Part shown: positions 52,046 through 63,265 of the stretch, in pieces
Numbering within the stretch: the first letter of the stretch is position 1
How the letters are laid out: every line of letters begins with the position of its first letter
Translations under genes and position numbers: made by a program
Origin: Pseudomonas oryzihabitans
GTDB lineage: Bacteria > Pseudomonadota > Gammaproteobacteria > Pseudomonadales > Pseudomonadaceae
Reading direction: 5' to 3'
Length of the DNA: 64,000 bases
NCBI RefSeq assembly: GCF_024652905.1
Contig: NZ_CP102428.1
Coordinates: 3,270,001 to 3,334,000 of the forward strand
Notes under the pieces: generated by a model
What the model was told of the DNA's origin: nothing
Seen by the model: only the letters and a program-made list of their open reading frames with translations
Databases searched by the model: none

Positions 52046-54850
52046 ATGGCCGTGAAAACCCCCGCGTTTCGCAGAAAATTTCCCCTCTTGGTAACCGGCA
52101 GCCTGCTCGCCATGCAGCCCGTCACCGCCCTTATCGCCGCCCCCGCCGAGCAGTTCAGCTGTAGCGCCGGAGCCGGCGGTGGCTGGTCGTGCAACACCCA
52201 GGCACCCGCCGCCGCCATCCCGCCCCGGCCCAGCAAGGGCGAAACCCAGGGCATCGCCGCCGAGCCGGCCGCGCGCCAGGGCGACGCCGCCGTGCTGGTC
52301 ACCGAGAGCAAGGGTCGTGCCCTCAAGTCCCGCAGCGCCGACTACAGCCACCTGGACTGGGTCCCGCGCGAGCAACTGACCCCGGCCCAGTTGGCCGAGA
52401 CCGGTCCCTACTGCAGCGGCGCCTATGTCGAGCCGCAGCGCCCGGGCATGTACGACGACACCCCGACCGCCAAGGCCCCGACCTACGTTTCCGCCAAGGC
52501 CTCGCGCTACGAGCAGGAGCAGCAGGTCGCCACCCTGGCCGGTGACGTGGTGCTGCGCCAGGGCGGCATGCAGGTGGAATCCCAGGAAGCCAACCTGCAC
52601 CAGCTGGAAAATCGCGGCGAACTCAAGGGCAACGTCAAATTCCGCGACAACGGCCTGTTGATGGTCGGTGACAAGGCCGATCTGCAGCTGGACAACGGCC
52701 AGGTCCAGGTCGACAACGCCGAATTCGTCATGCACCAGAGCCGTGCCCGCGGCAGCGCGCTCTATGCCAAACGCGGCGACGACGCCATCATCCGCCTCAA
52801 GGATGGCACCTACACCACCTGCGAACCGGGCAGCAACGCCTGGCAGGTCAAGGGCAACACCGTCACCCTGAACCCAGCCACCGGCCTGGGCTACGCGACC
52901 AACGCCACGCTGCGGGTCAAGGACATTCCGGTCCTCTATACGCCCTTCATCTACTTCCCGATCGACGACCGTCGCCAGTCCGGTTTCCTGGCGCCTTCGA
53001 TCAGCACCTCCAGCGACACCGGCTTCGCGATCACCACGCCCTACTACTTCAACCTGGCGCCCAATTACGACGCCACCCTCTATCCGCGCTACATGGCCAA
53101 GCACGGCCTGCAGACCGAGGGCGACTTCCGCTACCTGACCCGCAGCAGCGAAGGCGAGGTCTACGGCTCCTACCTCAAGGACACCGATCCGGAGCACGAA
53201 GGCGAACCGGAAGCCACCGACAGCCGCTGGCTGTACGGCTGGAAGAACCGCAGCGGCCTGGATTCGCGCCTGATGGCCGAGGTGGACTACACCCGCATCA
53301 GCGATCCCTATTACTTCCAGGACCTGGACACCGACCTCGGCATCAACAAGCCGACCTACGTCAATCAGCAGGGTCGCCTGACCTACCGTGGCGACACCTT
53401 CGTCGCCGGCCTCAACGCCCAGGCCTACCAGCTGGCTACCGTCTCCGACGTGACGCCCTACAACCGCCTGCCGCAGCTGACCCTGAGCGGTGCCCTGCCC
53501 TACAACCCGGGCGGTCTGGACTTCACCTACGACACCGAGGCGGTGCGCTTCACCCGCAGCTTCGACGACAACACCTACTTCGACCTGGACGACAACGGCA
53601 ATCGCACCAACGTGCGCAACCGTCCCGATGTCAACCTCTTCGGCCTGACCCGCGCCGAAGGCAATCGCTACCACGTCGAGCCGGGCATCGCCCGCCCGAT
53701 GACCGCGTCCTGGGGCTTCCTGACGCCGTCGCTGCGCTATGCCTACACCCGCTACGACCTGGACCTGGACAGCACCGGCCAGAACGACCTGAACTCGCCG
53801 CTGGTCGGCGGTAGTCGTCGCGCCTCGGCGGGTTCCAGCGTGACCAGCTTCAATGACAGCCCGACCCGCTCGGTGCCGATATTCAGCCTCGACAGCGGCC
53901 TCTATTTCGACCGCACCTCGAATCTGTTCGGCGAAGGTGGCAAGCAGACCTTCGAACCCCGCGCCAAGTACCTCTATGTACCCAATCGCGACCAGGACGA
54001 TCTGCCGGTGTTCGATACTGGCGAATACACCTTCAGCTACAGCTCGCTGTGGCGCGACAACCGCTTCACTGGTCGCGACCGCATCGGCGATGCCAATCAG
54101 CTGGCCCTGGGTGCCACCAGCCGCTTCATCGAGCCCAATGGCTTCGAGCGCGCCAACGTGAGCTTCGGTCAGCTGTTCTACTTCCGTGATCGTGAAGTGC
54201 AGCTGCCCGGCCTGACCAAGGACGACCTGGCCTACGCCCGCAGCCTGGGGCAGAACATCGACAATCCCCAGGCCACCACCTCGCGCTCGCCCTATGCCCT
54301 GGCCGGCATGTATCGCTTCAACCGCGACTGGCGCGTGAACGGCGAATTCAACTGGGATCCGACCCTGCACCAGACCGACTCCGGCAGCGTCATGTTCCAC
54401 TATCAGCCGGAAGCCGAGCCGGGCAAGATCCTCAACGTCGGCTACCGCTATCGTGACAACGTCCGGGTGTTCGATCCAAACTTCGGCCGCTTCACCTACA
54501 ACAGCGACGACTACAAGGTCGACCAGCACGACATCTCCTTCATCTGGCCGATCGTGCCCCAGTGGTCCGCCATCGCCCGCTGGCAGTTCGACTACAACAA
54601 GAGCCGTACCCTGGAAGCCTTCGGTGGCTTCGAGTACGACAACTGCTGCTGGAAGCTGCGCCTGATCAGCCGCTACTGGCTCAAGAGCGAAGACGACGTC
54701 TTCTACACCGCCCAGAGCTCCGAAGCCGATCGCGGGATCTTCCTGCAGATCGTGCTCAAGGGACTCGGCAACGTCTTCGGCGGCAAGACCGAAGGCTTCC
54801 TGGACAGAGGCATTCAAGGCTATCGTGAACGTGAAGACCAAGCTATGTAA
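52046..54850 (+). CDS. lptD: LPS-assembly protein LptD
   Basis: Outer-membrane beta-barrel that, with LptE, inserts lipopolysaccharide in the outer leaflet. The 934 residues comprise a signal peptide (about 1-32), an N-terminal extension with a Cys pair ([13 protein letters not shown]), the periplasmic OstA jellyroll (about 150-290), and the barrel. The conserved adjacent cysteines near the C-terminus ([10 protein letters not shown]) allow the inter-domain disulfides needed for function. A GTG two codons later is an alternative start. It overlaps surA by 26 bases; SurA is its periplasmic chaperone. Confidence 0.95.
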   Translation: MAVKTPAFRRKFPLLVTGSLLAMQPVTALIAAPAEQFSCSAGAGGGWSCNTQAPAAAIPPRPSKGETQGIAAEPAARQGDAAVLVTESKGRALKSRSADYSHLDWVPREQLTPAQLAETGPYCSGAYVEPQRPGMYDDTPTAKAPTYVSAKASRYEQEQQVATLAGDVVLRQGGMQVESQEANLHQLENRGELKGNVKFRDNGLLMVGDKADLQLDNGQVQVDNAEFVMHQSRARGSALYAKRGDDAIIRLKDGTYTTCEPGSNAWQVKGNTVTLNPATGLGYATNATLRVKDIPVLYTPFIYFPIDDRRQSGFLAPSISTSSDTGFAITTPYYFNLAPNYDATLYPRYMAKHGLQTEGDFRYLTRSSEGEVYGSYLKDTDPEHEGEPEATDSRWLYGWKNRSGLDSRLMAEVDYTRISDPYYFQDLDTDLGINKPTYVNQQGRLTYRGDTFVAGLNAQAYQLATVSDVTPYNRLPQLTLSGALPYNPGGLDFTYDTEAVRFTRSFDDNTYFDLDDNGNRTNVRNRPDVNLFGLTRAEGNRYHVEPGIARPMTASWGFLTPSLRYAYTRYDLDLDSTGQNDLNSPLVGGSRRASAGSSVTSFNDSPTRSVPIFSLDSGLYFDRTSNLFGEGGKQTFEPRAKYLYVPNRDQDDLPVFDTGEYTFSYSSLWRDNRFTGRDRIGDANQLALGATSRFIEPNGFERANVSFGQLFYFRDREVQLPGLTKDDLAYARSLGQNIDNPQATTSRSPYALAGMYRFNRDWRVNGEFNWDPTLHQTDSGSVMFHYQPEAEPGKILNVGYRYRDNVRVFDPNFGRFTYNSDDYKVDQHDISFIWPIVPQWSAIARWQFDYNKSRTLEAFGGFEYDNCCWKLRLISRYWLKSEDDVFYTAQSSEADRGIFLQIVLKGLGNVFGGKTEGFLDRGIQGYREREDQAM

Positions 54851-56126
54851 CGCCCTGCGCCCGCTCGCCCTGGGCGCGGCGCTCGCTCTCTCCCCTCTGG
54901 CTCAGGCTGCCGTGGTTCCGCTGGACAAGGTCGTGGCCATCGTCGACAACGACGTGGTCATGCAGAGCCAGCTCGATCAACGCCTCAACGAGGTCAAGCA
55001 GAACATCACCCGCCGGGGCGCCTCGGCGCCGCCGGAAAGCGAACTGCGTCAGCAGGTACTCGAACGGCTGATCCTGGAAGACATCCAGATGCAGCTGGCC
55101 GGCCGCATGGGCGTGAAGATCTCCGACGAGGAGCTCAACCAGGCCGTCGCCACCATCGCCCAGCGCAATGGCCTGAGCGTGGCCGAATTCCGCCAGGCCC
55201 TGGCCCGCGACGGCCTCTCCTACGATGCCGCTCGGGAGCAGGTCCGCCGCGAGATGATGATCAGCCGGGTGCGCCAGCGCCAGGTCGGTCAGCGCGTGCA
55301 GGTCACCCAGCAGGAGGTGCAGAACTTCCTCGCCTCGGACCTGGGCAAGCTGCAGCTGTCCGAAGAGTATCGGCTGGCCAACATCCTGATCCCGGTGGCG
55401 GACAATGCCGGCACCGCCGGTCTCGACGCCGCCGCACGCCAGGCCCAGGACACCTACAACCAGCTGCGTCAGGGCGCCGACTTCAACCAGTTGGCCATCG
55501 CCCGCTCGGCCGGCGACAACGCCCTCGACGGTGGCGAGATCGGCTGGCGCAAGGCCGCCCAGCTGCCCCCGCCCTTCGACCGCCTGATCGGCAGCGTCGG
55601 CGTCGGCGGCATCACCCAGCCCGTGCGCGTGCCCGGTGGCTTCGTGATCCTCAAGGTGGAAGAGAAGCGTGGTGGCGAGGCCAGCATCGTCGACGAGGTG
55701 CATGTCCGGCACATCCTGCTCAAGCCCAATGCCGTACGCAGCGACGCCGAGACCCAGCGGCTGGCCGCGCGCCTGCGCGAGCGCATCCAGAATGGCGAGA
55801 GCTTCGCCACCCTGGCCAAGAGCTTCTCGGAAGATCCGGGCTCGGCGCTCAACGGTGGCGACCTGGGCTGGATCAATCCGGAATCCCTGGTGCCGGAATT
55901 CCGCGAAGTGATGAACAGCTCGCCGGTCAACCAGCTGTCGCAGCCGTTCCACACGCCGTTCGGCTGGCACATCCTGGAAGTCCTGGGCCGTCGGGCCACC
56001 GACAACACCCAGCAGGCGCGCGAGCAGCAGGCCTTGAATCTCCTGCGCAATCGCAAGTACGACCAGGAGCTGCAGACCTGGTTGCGCCAGATCCGCGACG
56101 AAGCCTACGTCGAGATCAAGCAGTAA
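54825..56126 (+). CDS. surA: periplasmic chaperone / peptidyl-prolyl isomerase SurA
   Basis: Delivers unfolded outer-membrane proteins, including LptD, to the BAM complex. The 433 residues have a signal peptide cleaved near AQA-AVVPLD, an N-terminal chaperone domain ([19 protein letters not shown]), and two parvulin domains (about 180-280 and 290-390; HVRHILLKP marks the second). The start is GTG, at 54825 or 54831, both inside the lptD 3' end, so translation is coupled. It is followed by a terminator-like hairpin before pdxA. Confidence 0.95.
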   Translation: MNVKTKLCNALRPLALGAALALSPLAQAAVVPLDKVVAIVDNDVVMQSQLDQRLNEVKQNITRRGASAPPESELRQQVLERLILEDIQMQLAGRMGVKISDEELNQAVATIAQRNGLSVAEFRQALARDGLSYDAAREQVRREMMISRVRQRQVGQRVQVTQQEVQNFLASDLGKLQLSEEYRLANILIPVADNAGTAGLDAAARQAQDTYNQLRQGADFNQLAIARSAGDNALDGGEIGWRKAAQLPPPFDRLIGSVGVGGITQPVRVPGGFVILKVEEKRGGEASIVDEVHVRHILLKPNAVRSDAETQRLAARLRERIQNGESFATLAKSFSEDPGSALNGGDLGWINPESLVPEFREVMNSSPVNQLSQPFHTPFGWHILEVLGRRATDNTQQAREQQALNLLRNRKYDQELQTWLRQIRDEAYVEIKQ

Positions 56127-56130
56127 CCCC

Positions 56131-56157
56131 AAGGCCGCAGGCATCCCCTGCGGCCTT
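56131..56157 (+). terminator. surA/pdxA intercistronic terminator, probably partial
   Basis: An 11-bp perfect stem (56131-56141 with 56147-56157) with a 5-base loop and a CTTGTTT tail. The pdxA ribosome site lies about 10 bases later, so complete termination would isolate pdxA; read-through is likely. Confidence 0.7.
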
Positions 56158-56176
56158 CTTGTTTCCGGAGCCCGCC

Positions 56177-57172
56177 ATGGCCCTGCGCTTCGCCCTGACC
56201 CCCGGTGAACCCGCCGGTATCGGTCCCGACCTCTGCCTGCTGCTGGCGCGCGTTGCCCAGCCCCACGCCCTGATCGCCATCGCCAGCCGCGACCTGCTGG
56301 CCGCCCGCGCGGTGGAACTGGGGCTCGCCATCGACCTCATCGCGGTAGACCCCACGGCCTGGCCCGACCGCCCGGCGCCGGCTGGTGCCCTCTATGTCTG
56401 GGACACTCCGCTGGGCGCGCCGGTGGTGACCGGGCAGCTGGATACCGCCAATGCCGCCTACGTCCTGGAGACCCTGACCCGCGCCGGCCAGGGCTGTCTC
56501 GACGGCATCTTCGCCGGGATGATCACCGCGCCGGTGCACAAGGGCGTGATCAATGACGGCGGCGTGGCCTTTTCCGGCCACACCGAATTCCTCGCCGAGC
56601 TGACCGACACCCCCCAGGTGGTGATGCTGCTGGCGACCGCCGGCCTGAGGGTGGCCCTGGTCACCACCCACCTGCCGCTGCGCGAGGTGGCAGATGCCAT
56701 CGATCGCCAGACGCTGCTGAACGTGACCCGCATCCTGCACGGCGATCTGCAGCGCTATTTCGGCGTCGCCCGGCCGCGGATCCTGGTCTGTGGCCTCAAT
56801 CCCCATGCCGGCGAGGGCGGTCACCTGGGCCGCGAAGAGCTCGAGATCATCGAGCCGGCGCTGGACAGCCTGCGCGCCGAAGGCCTCGACCTGGTCGGGC
56901 CGCTGCCCGCCGACACCCTCTTCACCCCCAAGCACCTCCAGCACTGCGACGCGGTCCTGGCCATGTACCACGACCAGGGCCTGCCGGTGCTCAAGCACAA
57001 GGGCTTCGGCGCCGCGGTCAACGTGACTCTGGGTCTGCCGATCATCCGTACCTCGGTCGACCACGGCACCGCCCTCGACCTGGCCGGCAGCGGACGCATC
57101 GATACCGGCAGTCTGAAGGTCGCCCTGGAGACCGCCTACAGCATGGCGGCCCATCGCCGTTCGGTGACCTGA
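56177..57172 (+). CDS. pdxA: 4-hydroxythreonine-4-phosphate dehydrogenase
   Basis: NAD-dependent step of vitamin B6 (pyridoxal phosphate) synthesis. The 331 residues have the family start [18 protein letters not shown], metal-binding histidines in [11 protein letters not shown] and [11 protein letters not shown], and [10 protein letters not shown]. The ATG at 56177 has a CGGAG site; an earlier TTG is unlikely. It belongs to the conserved surA-pdxA-rsmA-apaG-apaH cluster. Confidence 0.96.
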   Translation: MALRFALTPGEPAGIGPDLCLLLARVAQPHALIAIASRDLLAARAVELGLAIDLIAVDPTAWPDRPAPAGALYVWDTPLGAPVVTGQLDTANAAYVLETLTRAGQGCLDGIFAGMITAPVHKGVINDGGVAFSGHTEFLAELTDTPQVVMLLATAGLRVALVTTHLPLREVADAIDRQTLLNVTRILHGDLQRYFGVARPRILVCGLNPHAGEGGHLGREELEIIEPALDSLRAEGLDLVGPLPADTLFTPKHLQHCDAVLAMYHDQGLPVLKHKGFGAAVNVTLGLPIIRTSVDHGTALDLAGSGRIDTGSLKVALETAYSMAAHRRSVT

Positions 57173-57260
57173 GCGCTCCAGTGACGGTCAAGGGTCTGCT
57201 AAACTGGTGGGTCTTTGCCGTCTTGAAATCGCAGGCCCGCTGCCTGCGCCGGAGCACCTG

Positions 57261-58052
57261 ATGACCGAGCTTTACCAACACCGCGCCCGCAAGAGGTTCG
57301 GCCAGAACTTCCTGCACGACGCCGGGGTGATCCATCGCATCCTTCGCGCCATCCACGGGCGACCCGGCGAGCGACTGCTGGAGATCGGCCCGGGCCAGGG
57401 CGCCCTCACCGAAGGGCTGCTCGGCAGCGGCGCCCGGCTCGATGTCATCGAGCTGGACCAGGACCTGATTCCCCTGCTCAGACTCAAGTTCGGCCTCAAT
57501 CCGCTGTTCACCCTGCACCAGGGTGACGCCATGAAATACGACCTCTCTAGCATCGCCGCGGGCGATCGACTGCGGGTGGTGGGCAACCTGCCCTACAACA
57601 TCTCCACGCCGCTGATCTTCCACCTGCTCAGTTTCGCCGACATCATCGCCGATATGCACTTCATGCTGCAGAAGGAAGTGGTGGAACGTCTGGCGGCGGT
57701 GCCGGGCAATGGCGACTGGGGCCGGCTGTCGATCATGGTGCAGTATCACTGCCGCGTGGAGCACCTGTTCAACGTCGGTCCGGGTGCCTTCAATCCACCA
57801 CCTAAGGTGGATTCGGCCATCGTCCGCCTGGTGCCCCATACCGAGCGCCCCCACGTGGCCCGTGACCCGGTCCTGCTCGAACGCGTCGTCCGCGAGGCCT
57901 TCGGCCAGCGCCGCAAGACCCTCAGGAACACCCTCAAGGGCACCCTGGACAGCGCCGCCATCGAAGCCGCCGACGTCGATCCCGGGCTACGCCCCGAGCA
58001 GCTGGACCTGGCCGCCTATGTGCGCCTGGCCAACCAGTTGGCGTCCAGCTGA
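57261..58052 (+). CDS. rsmA: 16S rRNA dimethyladenosine transferase (KsgA)
   Basis: Dimethylates two adjacent adenines in the 3' hairpin of 16S rRNA, a late check in 30S assembly. The 263 residues contain [11 protein letters not shown], the SAM motif [15 protein letters not shown], and the catalytic [10 protein letters not shown]. The start at 57261 has a GGAG site. It lies 88 bases after pdxA and 34 before apaG. Confidence 0.97.
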   Translation: MTELYQHRARKRFGQNFLHDAGVIHRILRAIHGRPGERLLEIGPGQGALTEGLLGSGARLDVIELDQDLIPLLRLKFGLNPLFTLHQGDAMKYDLSSIAAGDRLRVVGNLPYNISTPLIFHLLSFADIIADMHFMLQKEVVERLAAVPGNGDWGRLSIMVQYHCRVEHLFNVGPGAFNPPPKVDSAIVRLVPHTERPHVARDPVLLERVVREAFGQRRKTLRNTLKGTLDSAAIEAADVDPGLRPEQLDLAAYVRLANQLASS

Positions 58053-58086
58053 AGCCTTTCCACCCGTATCCGCAGAGAATCCTTTC

Positions 58087-58473
58087 GTGACCGAGCCCGA
58101 TCCGCGCTACCTCATCACCGTGCAGGTCACCACCCGCTACCTGCCCGAACAATCCAGCGCCAGCCAGGAGCGCTACGCCTTCGCCTACGATGTGAGCATC
58201 CGCAATGACGGCCAGCTGCCGGCGCAACTGCTCAGCCGCCACTGGATCATCACCGACGGCAATGGCGAGGTGCAGGAAGTGCGTGGGCCGGGCGTGGTGG
58301 GCGAGCAGCCGCTGATCGCCCCGGGCGCGACCCACAGCTATTCCAGCGGCACCCTGATGCCGACCCAGGTCGGCAGTATGAGGGGCAGTTACCAGATGGT
58401 CGCCAGCGATGGCCACCTCTTCGACGCCGCCATCCCCACCTTCCGCCTGGCCGTACCGGGCTCGCTACACTAG
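58087..58473 (+). CDS. apaG: ApaG protein (Co2+/Mg2+ efflux-associated, FN3-like fold)
   Basis: A 128-residue single-domain protein with the ApaG signature [14 protein letters not shown] and [24 protein letters not shown], including the GxGxxG-like PGVVG stretch. Linked genetically to cobalt resistance; its molecular role is not settled. It starts with GTG at 58087, as the longer frame belongs to a shadow of rsmA. Eight bases separate it from apaH. Confidence 0.94.
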   Translation: MTEPDPRYLITVQVTTRYLPEQSSASQERYAFAYDVSIRNDGQLPAQLLSRHWIITDGNGEVQEVRGPGVVGEQPLIAPGATHSYSSGTLMPTQVGSMRGSYQMVASDGHLFDAAIPTFRLAVPGSLH

Positions 58474-58481
58474 GACTGCCG

Positions 58482-59303
58482 ATGACGCTGTACGCCGTTG
58501 GTGACTTGCAAGGTTGCCTCGACCCGCTCAAATGCCTCCTCGACGAGGTCCGCTTCGATCCCGCGCAGGACCGCCTCTGGCTGGTAGGTGATCTGGTCAA
58601 CCGCGGACCTCAGTCGTTGGAAACCCTGAGATACCTGTACGCGATACGCGATTCGGTGGTCAGCGTCCTGGGCAACCACGACCTGCACCTGCTGGCGGTG
58701 GCCCTTGGCGGCGCCAGACTGAAAAAGCAGGACACCCTGAGCGACATCCTCGCCGCTCCCGATCGCGACGAACTGCTGAGCTGGCTGCGCCACCTGCCGC
58801 TGATCCAGCACGATGCCGAACGCAACTGCGTGCTGGTCCACGCTGGCCTGCCACCGCAATGGACGCTGACCCAGGCCAAGAGCCTGGCCGGCGAAGTGGA
58901 GGCCGTGCTGCGCGATGACCAGGCCCATGTGCCCTTTCTCGAGCAGATGTATGGCAATGAGCCGGCGCTCTGGCAAGATGATCTCCAGGGCCAGGAGCGC
59001 CTGCGCCTGATCACCAACTACCTGACGCGCATGAGATTCTGCAGTCCGGAAGGTCGGCTGGAATTCAAGAGCAAGGAAGGCCTGGACAGTGCGCCGGCCG
59101 GCTTCGCCCCCTGGTTCAGCCACGAGCATCGGCTGACCCGCGACGTGCGCATCCTGTTCGGCCACTGGGCCGCGCTCAAGGGTCGCTGCGCAGCGCCCAA
59201 TGTCGAGGCCCTCGACAGCGGCTGCGTCTGGGGCGGCGACATGACCCTGCTCGACGTCGACGGCAACCGCCGTCATCTCTGCAGTTGCAAGGAGAAGAAA
59301 TGA
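58482..59303 (+). CDS. apaH: symmetrical bis(5'-nucleosyl)-tetraphosphatase
   Basis: Hydrolyses Ap4A to two ADP and also decaps Np4-capped RNA in bacteria. The 273-residue PPP-family phosphatase has all three metal motifs: [18 protein letters not shown] and LGNHDLHLL, with a further His in FGHWA. Its TGA overlaps the glpE ATG (ATGA). Confidence 0.96.
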   Translation: MTLYAVGDLQGCLDPLKCLLDEVRFDPAQDRLWLVGDLVNRGPQSLETLRYLYAIRDSVVSVLGNHDLHLLAVALGGARLKKQDTLSDILAAPDRDELLSWLRHLPLIQHDAERNCVLVHAGLPPQWTLTQAKSLAGEVEAVLRDDQAHVPFLEQMYGNEPALWQDDLQGQERLRLITNYLTRMRFCSPEGRLEFKSKEGLDSAPAGFAPWFSHEHRLTRDVRILFGHWAALKGRCAAPNVEALDSGCVWGGDMTLLDVDGNRRHLCSCKEKK

Positions 59304-59629
59304 GCGAATTCACCTGTATCTCCCCCGAACGGGCCCTGGAACTGCGCAGTGAGGGCGCCCGGATCGTCGACATCCGCGATCCGCACAGCTACGCCACCCT
59401 GCACGTCGCCGGCGCCCAGCGGATCGACAACCAGAACATCCATGACTTCATCGCCGCCGCCGATCTCGACGCGCCGCTGCTGGTGTTCTGCTACCACGGC
59501 CATTCCAGCCAAAGCGCAGCGGCCTTTCTCGCCGGCCAGGGCTTCAGCCAGGTCTACAGTGTCGACGGCGGCTTCGAAAACTGGCGCACCCTCTATCCCG
59601 AGCAGACCGAAAGCGGCGCGGGCGTTTAA
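59300..59629 (+). CDS. glpE: thiosulfate sulfurtransferase GlpE
   Basis: A 109-residue single-domain rhodanese transferring sulfane sulfur from thiosulfate to acceptors. The catalytic C64 lies in [11 protein letters not shown], the expected active-site loop. Translation is coupled to apaH. It is followed by a 7-bp hairpin (59630-59649) without a U-run. Confidence 0.94.
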   Translation: MSEFTCISPERALELRSEGARIVDIRDPHSYATLHVAGAQRIDNQNIHDFIAAADLDAPLLVFCYHGHSSQSAAAFLAGQGFSQVYSVDGGFENWRTLYPEQTESGAGV

Positions 59630-59994
59630 CACAGCGGCTTGACGCTGTGGTTACAAGAATAAACCGAATTGGCTCTTCCACATCTCGCAGATAGGACTAT
59701 TCTGGAATCAGGCCCTCCGGAAACGGCGGGCTCGATAACCGGCTTTGGACCATCGGTGTAACCACTGGAGATTCGGGGGAATTCCAGGGGGACCGTTTCC
59801 ATCGGTCTCCTTCGTGCGTCTCTCGAAACCCAACCCTTCTCTGCAAGCGTGTAAGGATCGATTAGGCAAGACGACCGCGAAGGTATTAGAGACGTTATCT
59901 TTCGTCGCCCGGCATGACCGCTCCCCATCGGCAGCAAGGCAAGGCTCCAGGCATCGATTCCAAGCTGGTCCAGGGTATCCAGCGAGGAGACGTC
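59630..59994 (+). other. 365-base region upstream of prkA
   Basis: Contains a 7-bp hairpin directly after glpE (59630-59636 with 59643-59649) and the prkA leader. The prkA frame is open back to 59914, but the strong GAGGAG site is at 59984-59989. No clear promoter hexamers or RNA gene are recognised; a stationary-phase sigma factor is a plausible but unproven driver. Confidence 0.4.
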
Positions 59995-61917
59995 ATGAGC
60001 ATTTTCAGTCACTTCCAGGGGCGTTTTGAAGCGACTCGCCAGGAAGAGTATTCCCTTCAGGAATACCTTGAGATCTGCAAGAAGGATCGTACCGCCTTTG
60101 CCAGTGCCGCCGAGCGCATGCTCATGGCCATCGGCGAACCCGAACTGGTGGACACCACCAGCGACTCACGCCTGTCCCGCATCTTTTCCAACAAGGTCAT
60201 CCGCCGCTATCCGGCCTTTGCCGACTTCCACGGCATGGAAGACTGCATCGAGCAGATCGTGTCCTACTTCCGCCATGCGGCGCAGGGCCTGGAAGAGAAG
60301 AAGCAGATCCTCTATCTGCTCGGCCCGGTGGGTGGCGGCAAATCCTCTCTCGCAGAGAAACTCAAGCACCTGATCGAGAAGGTCCCCTTCTACGCCATCA
60401 AGGGCTCGCCGGTGTTCGAATCGCCGCTGGGGCTGTTCAATCCCGACGAAGACGGCCAGATCCTCGAAGAGGACTACGGCATCCCTCGCCATTACCTGCG
60501 CAGCATCATGTCACCCTGGGCGGCCAAGCGCCTACAGGAATTCGGCGGTGACATCAGCAAGTTCAAGGTGGTCAAGCTCTACCCGTCCATCCTTAACCAG
60601 ATCGCCATCGCTAAGACCGAACCGGGCGACGAGAACAACCAGGACATCTCCGCCCTGGTGGGCAAGGTGGACATCCGCAAGCTGGAGGAATACCCGCAGA
60701 ACGATGCGGACGCCTACAGCTATTCCGGCGCCCTGTGCCGCGCCAACCAGGGCCTGATGGAATTCGTGGAGATGTTCAAGGCCCCGATCAAGGTCCTGCA
60801 CCCCTTGCTGACCGCGACCCAGGAAGGCAACTACAACAGCACCGAAGGCCTCGGCGCCCTGCCCTACAGCGGCATCATCCTGGCCCACTCCAACGAATCC
60901 GAGTGGCACACCTTCCGCAACAACAAGAACAACGAGGCCTTCATCGACCGGATCTACATCGTCAAGGTGCCCTACTGCCTGCGTGTCTCCGACGAGATCC
61001 ACATCTACGACAAGCTCTTGGTCAACAGCTCCCTGGCCAACGCCCATTGCGCGCCGGACACCCTGAAGATGCTGGCCCAGTTCTCGGTGCTCTCGCGCCT
61101 CAAGGAACCGGAAAACTCCAACATCTACTCGAAGATGCGCGTCTACGACGGCGAAAACCTCAAGGACACCGATCCCAAGGCCAAGTCGATCCAGGAATAC
61201 CGCGACAGCGCCGGCGTCGACGAGGGCATGAACGGCCTCTCGACCCGCTTCGCTTTCAAGATCCTCTCGCGGGTGTTCAACTTCGACGCCAACGAGATCG
61301 CGGCCAACCCGGTGCACCTGCTCTATGTGCTGGAGCAGCAGATCGAAGCCGAGCAGTTCCCGGCCGAGACCCGCGAGCGCTACATGAGATTCATCAAGGA
61401 ATACCTGGCGCCACGCTACGTGGAGTTCATCGGCAAGGAGATCCAGACCGCCTACCTCGAGTCCTACAGCGAATACGGCCAGAACATCTTCGACCGCTAT
61501 GTGCTCTACGCAGACTTCTGGATCCAGGATCAGGAATACCGCGATCCGGAAACCGGCGAGATTCTCAATCGCGCTTCTCTCAACGAGGAACTGGAGAAGA
61601 TCGAGAAACCGGCCGGCATCAGCAATCCGAAGGATTTCCGCAACGAGATCGTCAACTTCGTGTTGCGCGCCCGTGCCAACAATAACGGCAAGAATCCGAG
61701 CTGGCTGTCCTACGAGAAGCTGCGCGCGGTGATCGAGAAGAAGATGTTCTCCAACACCGAGGAGCTCCTGCCGGTCATCAGCTTCAATGCCAAGGCCAGC
61801 AAGGAAGATCAGCAGAAGCACAGTGATTTCGTGACCCGCATGGTGGAGCGCGGGTACACCGAGAAGCAGGTGCGACTGCTGTCCGAGTGGTATTCACGGG
61901 TACGCAAGTCGCAGTAA
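59995..61917 (+). CDS. prkA: PrkA/YeaG family serine protein kinase
   Basis: A 640-residue AAA-type protein with kinase-like C-terminal region, linked in enterobacteria to nitrogen starvation and stress survival. Walker A is GPVGGGKS at 110-117, within the PrkA AAA domain. The C-terminal half carries the PrkA kinase-like block. The start at 59995 (MSIFSHFQGRFE) has a GAGGAG site. It heads the conserved prkA-yeaH-spoVR operon; related YeaG and YeaH act together in E. coli. Confidence 0.95.
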   Translation: MSIFSHFQGRFEATRQEEYSLQEYLEICKKDRTAFASAAERMLMAIGEPELVDTTSDSRLSRIFSNKVIRRYPAFADFHGMEDCIEQIVSYFRHAAQGLEEKKQILYLLGPVGGGKSSLAEKLKHLIEKVPFYAIKGSPVFESPLGLFNPDEDGQILEEDYGIPRHYLRSIMSPWAAKRLQEFGGDISKFKVVKLYPSILNQIAIAKTEPGDENNQDISALVGKVDIRKLEEYPQNDADAYSYSGALCRANQGLMEFVEMFKAPIKVLHPLLTATQEGNYNSTEGLGALPYSGIILAHSNESEWHTFRNNKNNEAFIDRIYIVKVPYCLRVSDEIHIYDKLLVNSSLANAHCAPDTLKMLAQFSVLSRLKEPENSNIYSKMRVYDGENLKDTDPKAKSIQEYRDSAGVDEGMNGLSTRFAFKILSRVFNFDANEIAANPVHLLYVLEQQIEAEQFPAETRERYMRFIKEYLAPRYVEFIGKEIQTAYLESYSEYGQNIFDRYVLYADFWIQDQEYRDPETGEILNRASLNEELEKIEKPAGISNPKDFRNEIVNFVLRARANNNGKNPSWLSYEKLRAVIEKKMFSNTEELLPVISFNAKASKEDQQKHSDFVTRMVERGYTEKQVRLLSEWYSRVRKSQ

Positions 61918-61938
61918 GGCAGCCTGAGGCTGAACCCG

Positions 61939-61963
61939 CGACGACGCGCCTGCCGCGTCGTCG
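61939..61963 (+). other. intercistronic hairpin between prkA and yeaH
   Basis: A 10-bp perfect GC-rich stem (61939-61948 with 61954-61963) with a 5-base loop and no U-run, preceded by a 5-bp mini-hairpin (61920-61932). It may stabilise the prkA mRNA or dampen yeaH-spoVR expression. Confidence 0.55.
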
Positions 61964-61993
61964 TGGCGTCCTGCAATAGCCCGGAGGGCCTGT

Positions 61994-63265
61994 ATGAGCT
62001 ATGTCATCGACCGGCGTCTAAATGGCAAGAACAAGAGCACGGTGAACCGCACGCGTTTCCTGCGGCGTTATCGTGAGCACATCAAGAAGGCGGTCGAGGA
62101 AGCCGTGAGTCGGCGCTCCATCACCGACATGGAACATGGCGAGCAGATCAGCATTCCTGCCCGCGACATCGACGAGCCCGCACTGTACCAAGGCAAGGGC
62201 GGGCGCCAGACCATCGTCCACCCGGGCAACAAGGAATTCGTCAGCGGCGAACGCATCCCGCGGCCCCAGGGCGGCGGCGGTGGCCAGGGTCAGGGCAAGG
62301 CCAGCAACAGCGGCGAAGGCATGGACGAATTCGCCTTCCAGATCACCCAGGACGAATTTCTCGACTTCATGTTCGAGGACCTGGAGCTACCCAATTTGGT
62401 CAAGAAGCAACTGACCGGCACCGACACCTTCAAGACGGTCCGTGCCGGCATCAGCAACGAGGGCAATCCTGCCCGCATCAACATCATCCGCACCCTGCGC
62501 GCCTCCCATGCGCGGCGCATCGCCCTCTCCGGCGGCAGTCGCAACAAGCTGCGCGAAGCCAAAGCGGAGCTGGCGCGGCTGCGGGTGGAGGAGCCCGACA
62601 ACCTGGGCGACATCCAGGCGCTGGAGGCCGAGATCGAGCGACTGCGCGCGCGCATCGACAAGGTGCCCTTCCTCGACACCTTCGACCTCAAGTACAACCT
62701 GCTGTCCAAACAGCCCAGCCCCAGCTCCAAGGCGGTGATGTTCTGCCTGATGGACGTCTCCGGCTCCATGACCCAGGCCACCAAGGACATCGCCAAGCGT
62801 TTCTACATCCTGCTCTACCTCTTTCTCAAGCGGAACTACGAGCGCATCGAGGTGGTGTTCATCCGCCACCACACCAGCGCCAAGGAAGTGGACGAGGAAG
62901 AGTTCTTCTACTCCCGCGAAACCGGCGGCACCATCGTCTCCAGCGCGCTCAAGCTGATGCAGGAGGTCATGGCCGCGCGCTATCCGGTCAACGAATGGAA
63001 TCTCTATGCCGCCCAGGCCTCCGACGGCGACAACTGGAACGACGACTCGCCCATCTGCCGGGAGATCCTGACCAAGCAGATCCTGCCGTTCATGCAGTAC
63101 TACACCTATGTGGAAATCACCCCGCGCGAGCACCAGGCGCTGTGGTACGAATACGAGAACGTCCGGGGCAGCTTCCCGGATTCCTTCTCGCAGCAGCAGA
63201 TCGTCTCGGCGGGGGATATCTATCCCGTGTTCCGCGAACTGTTCCAGCGGAGACTCGTGTCATGA
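61994..63265 (+). CDS. yeaH: YeaH/DUF444 protein with von Willebrand A-like domain
   Basis: A 423-residue cytoplasmic protein. The N-terminal part is basic and partly disordered, with a Gly/Gln-rich patch (about 95-110, [10 protein letters not shown]). The C-terminal half is a VWA fold with a MIDAS-like D254-x-S256-x-S258 in [14 protein letters not shown]. It probably works with PrkA. Its stop overlaps the spoVR start by 4 bases (ATGA). Confidence 0.94.
   Translation: MSYVIDRRLNGKNKSTVNRTRFLRRYREHIKKAVEEAVSRRSITDMEHGEQISIPARDIDEPALYQGKGGRQTIVHPGNKEFVSGERIPRPQGGGGGQGQGKASNSGEGMDEFAFQITQDEFLDFMFEDLELPNLVKKQLTGTDTFKTVRAGISNEGNPARINIIRTLRASHARRIALSGGSRNKLREAKAELARLRVEEPDNLGDIQALEAEIERLRARIDKVPFLDTFDLKYNLLSKQPSPSSKAVMFCLMDVSGSMTQATKDIAKRFYILLYLFLKRNYERIEVVFIRHHTSAKEVDEEEFFYSRETGGTIVSSALKLMQEVMAARYPVNEWNLYAAQASDGDNWNDDSPICREILTKQILPFMQYYTYVEITPREHQALWYEYENVRGSFPDSFSQQQIVSAGDIYPVFRELFQRRLVS

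Noticed and set aside
52040-54841. 933-residue minus-strand frame opposite lptD
   Set aside because: Shadow frame; the plus-strand LptD has a signal peptide, the OstA domain and conserved Cys residues. Similar shadows opposite ilvC, ilvI, acs, pgi and prkA were left out.
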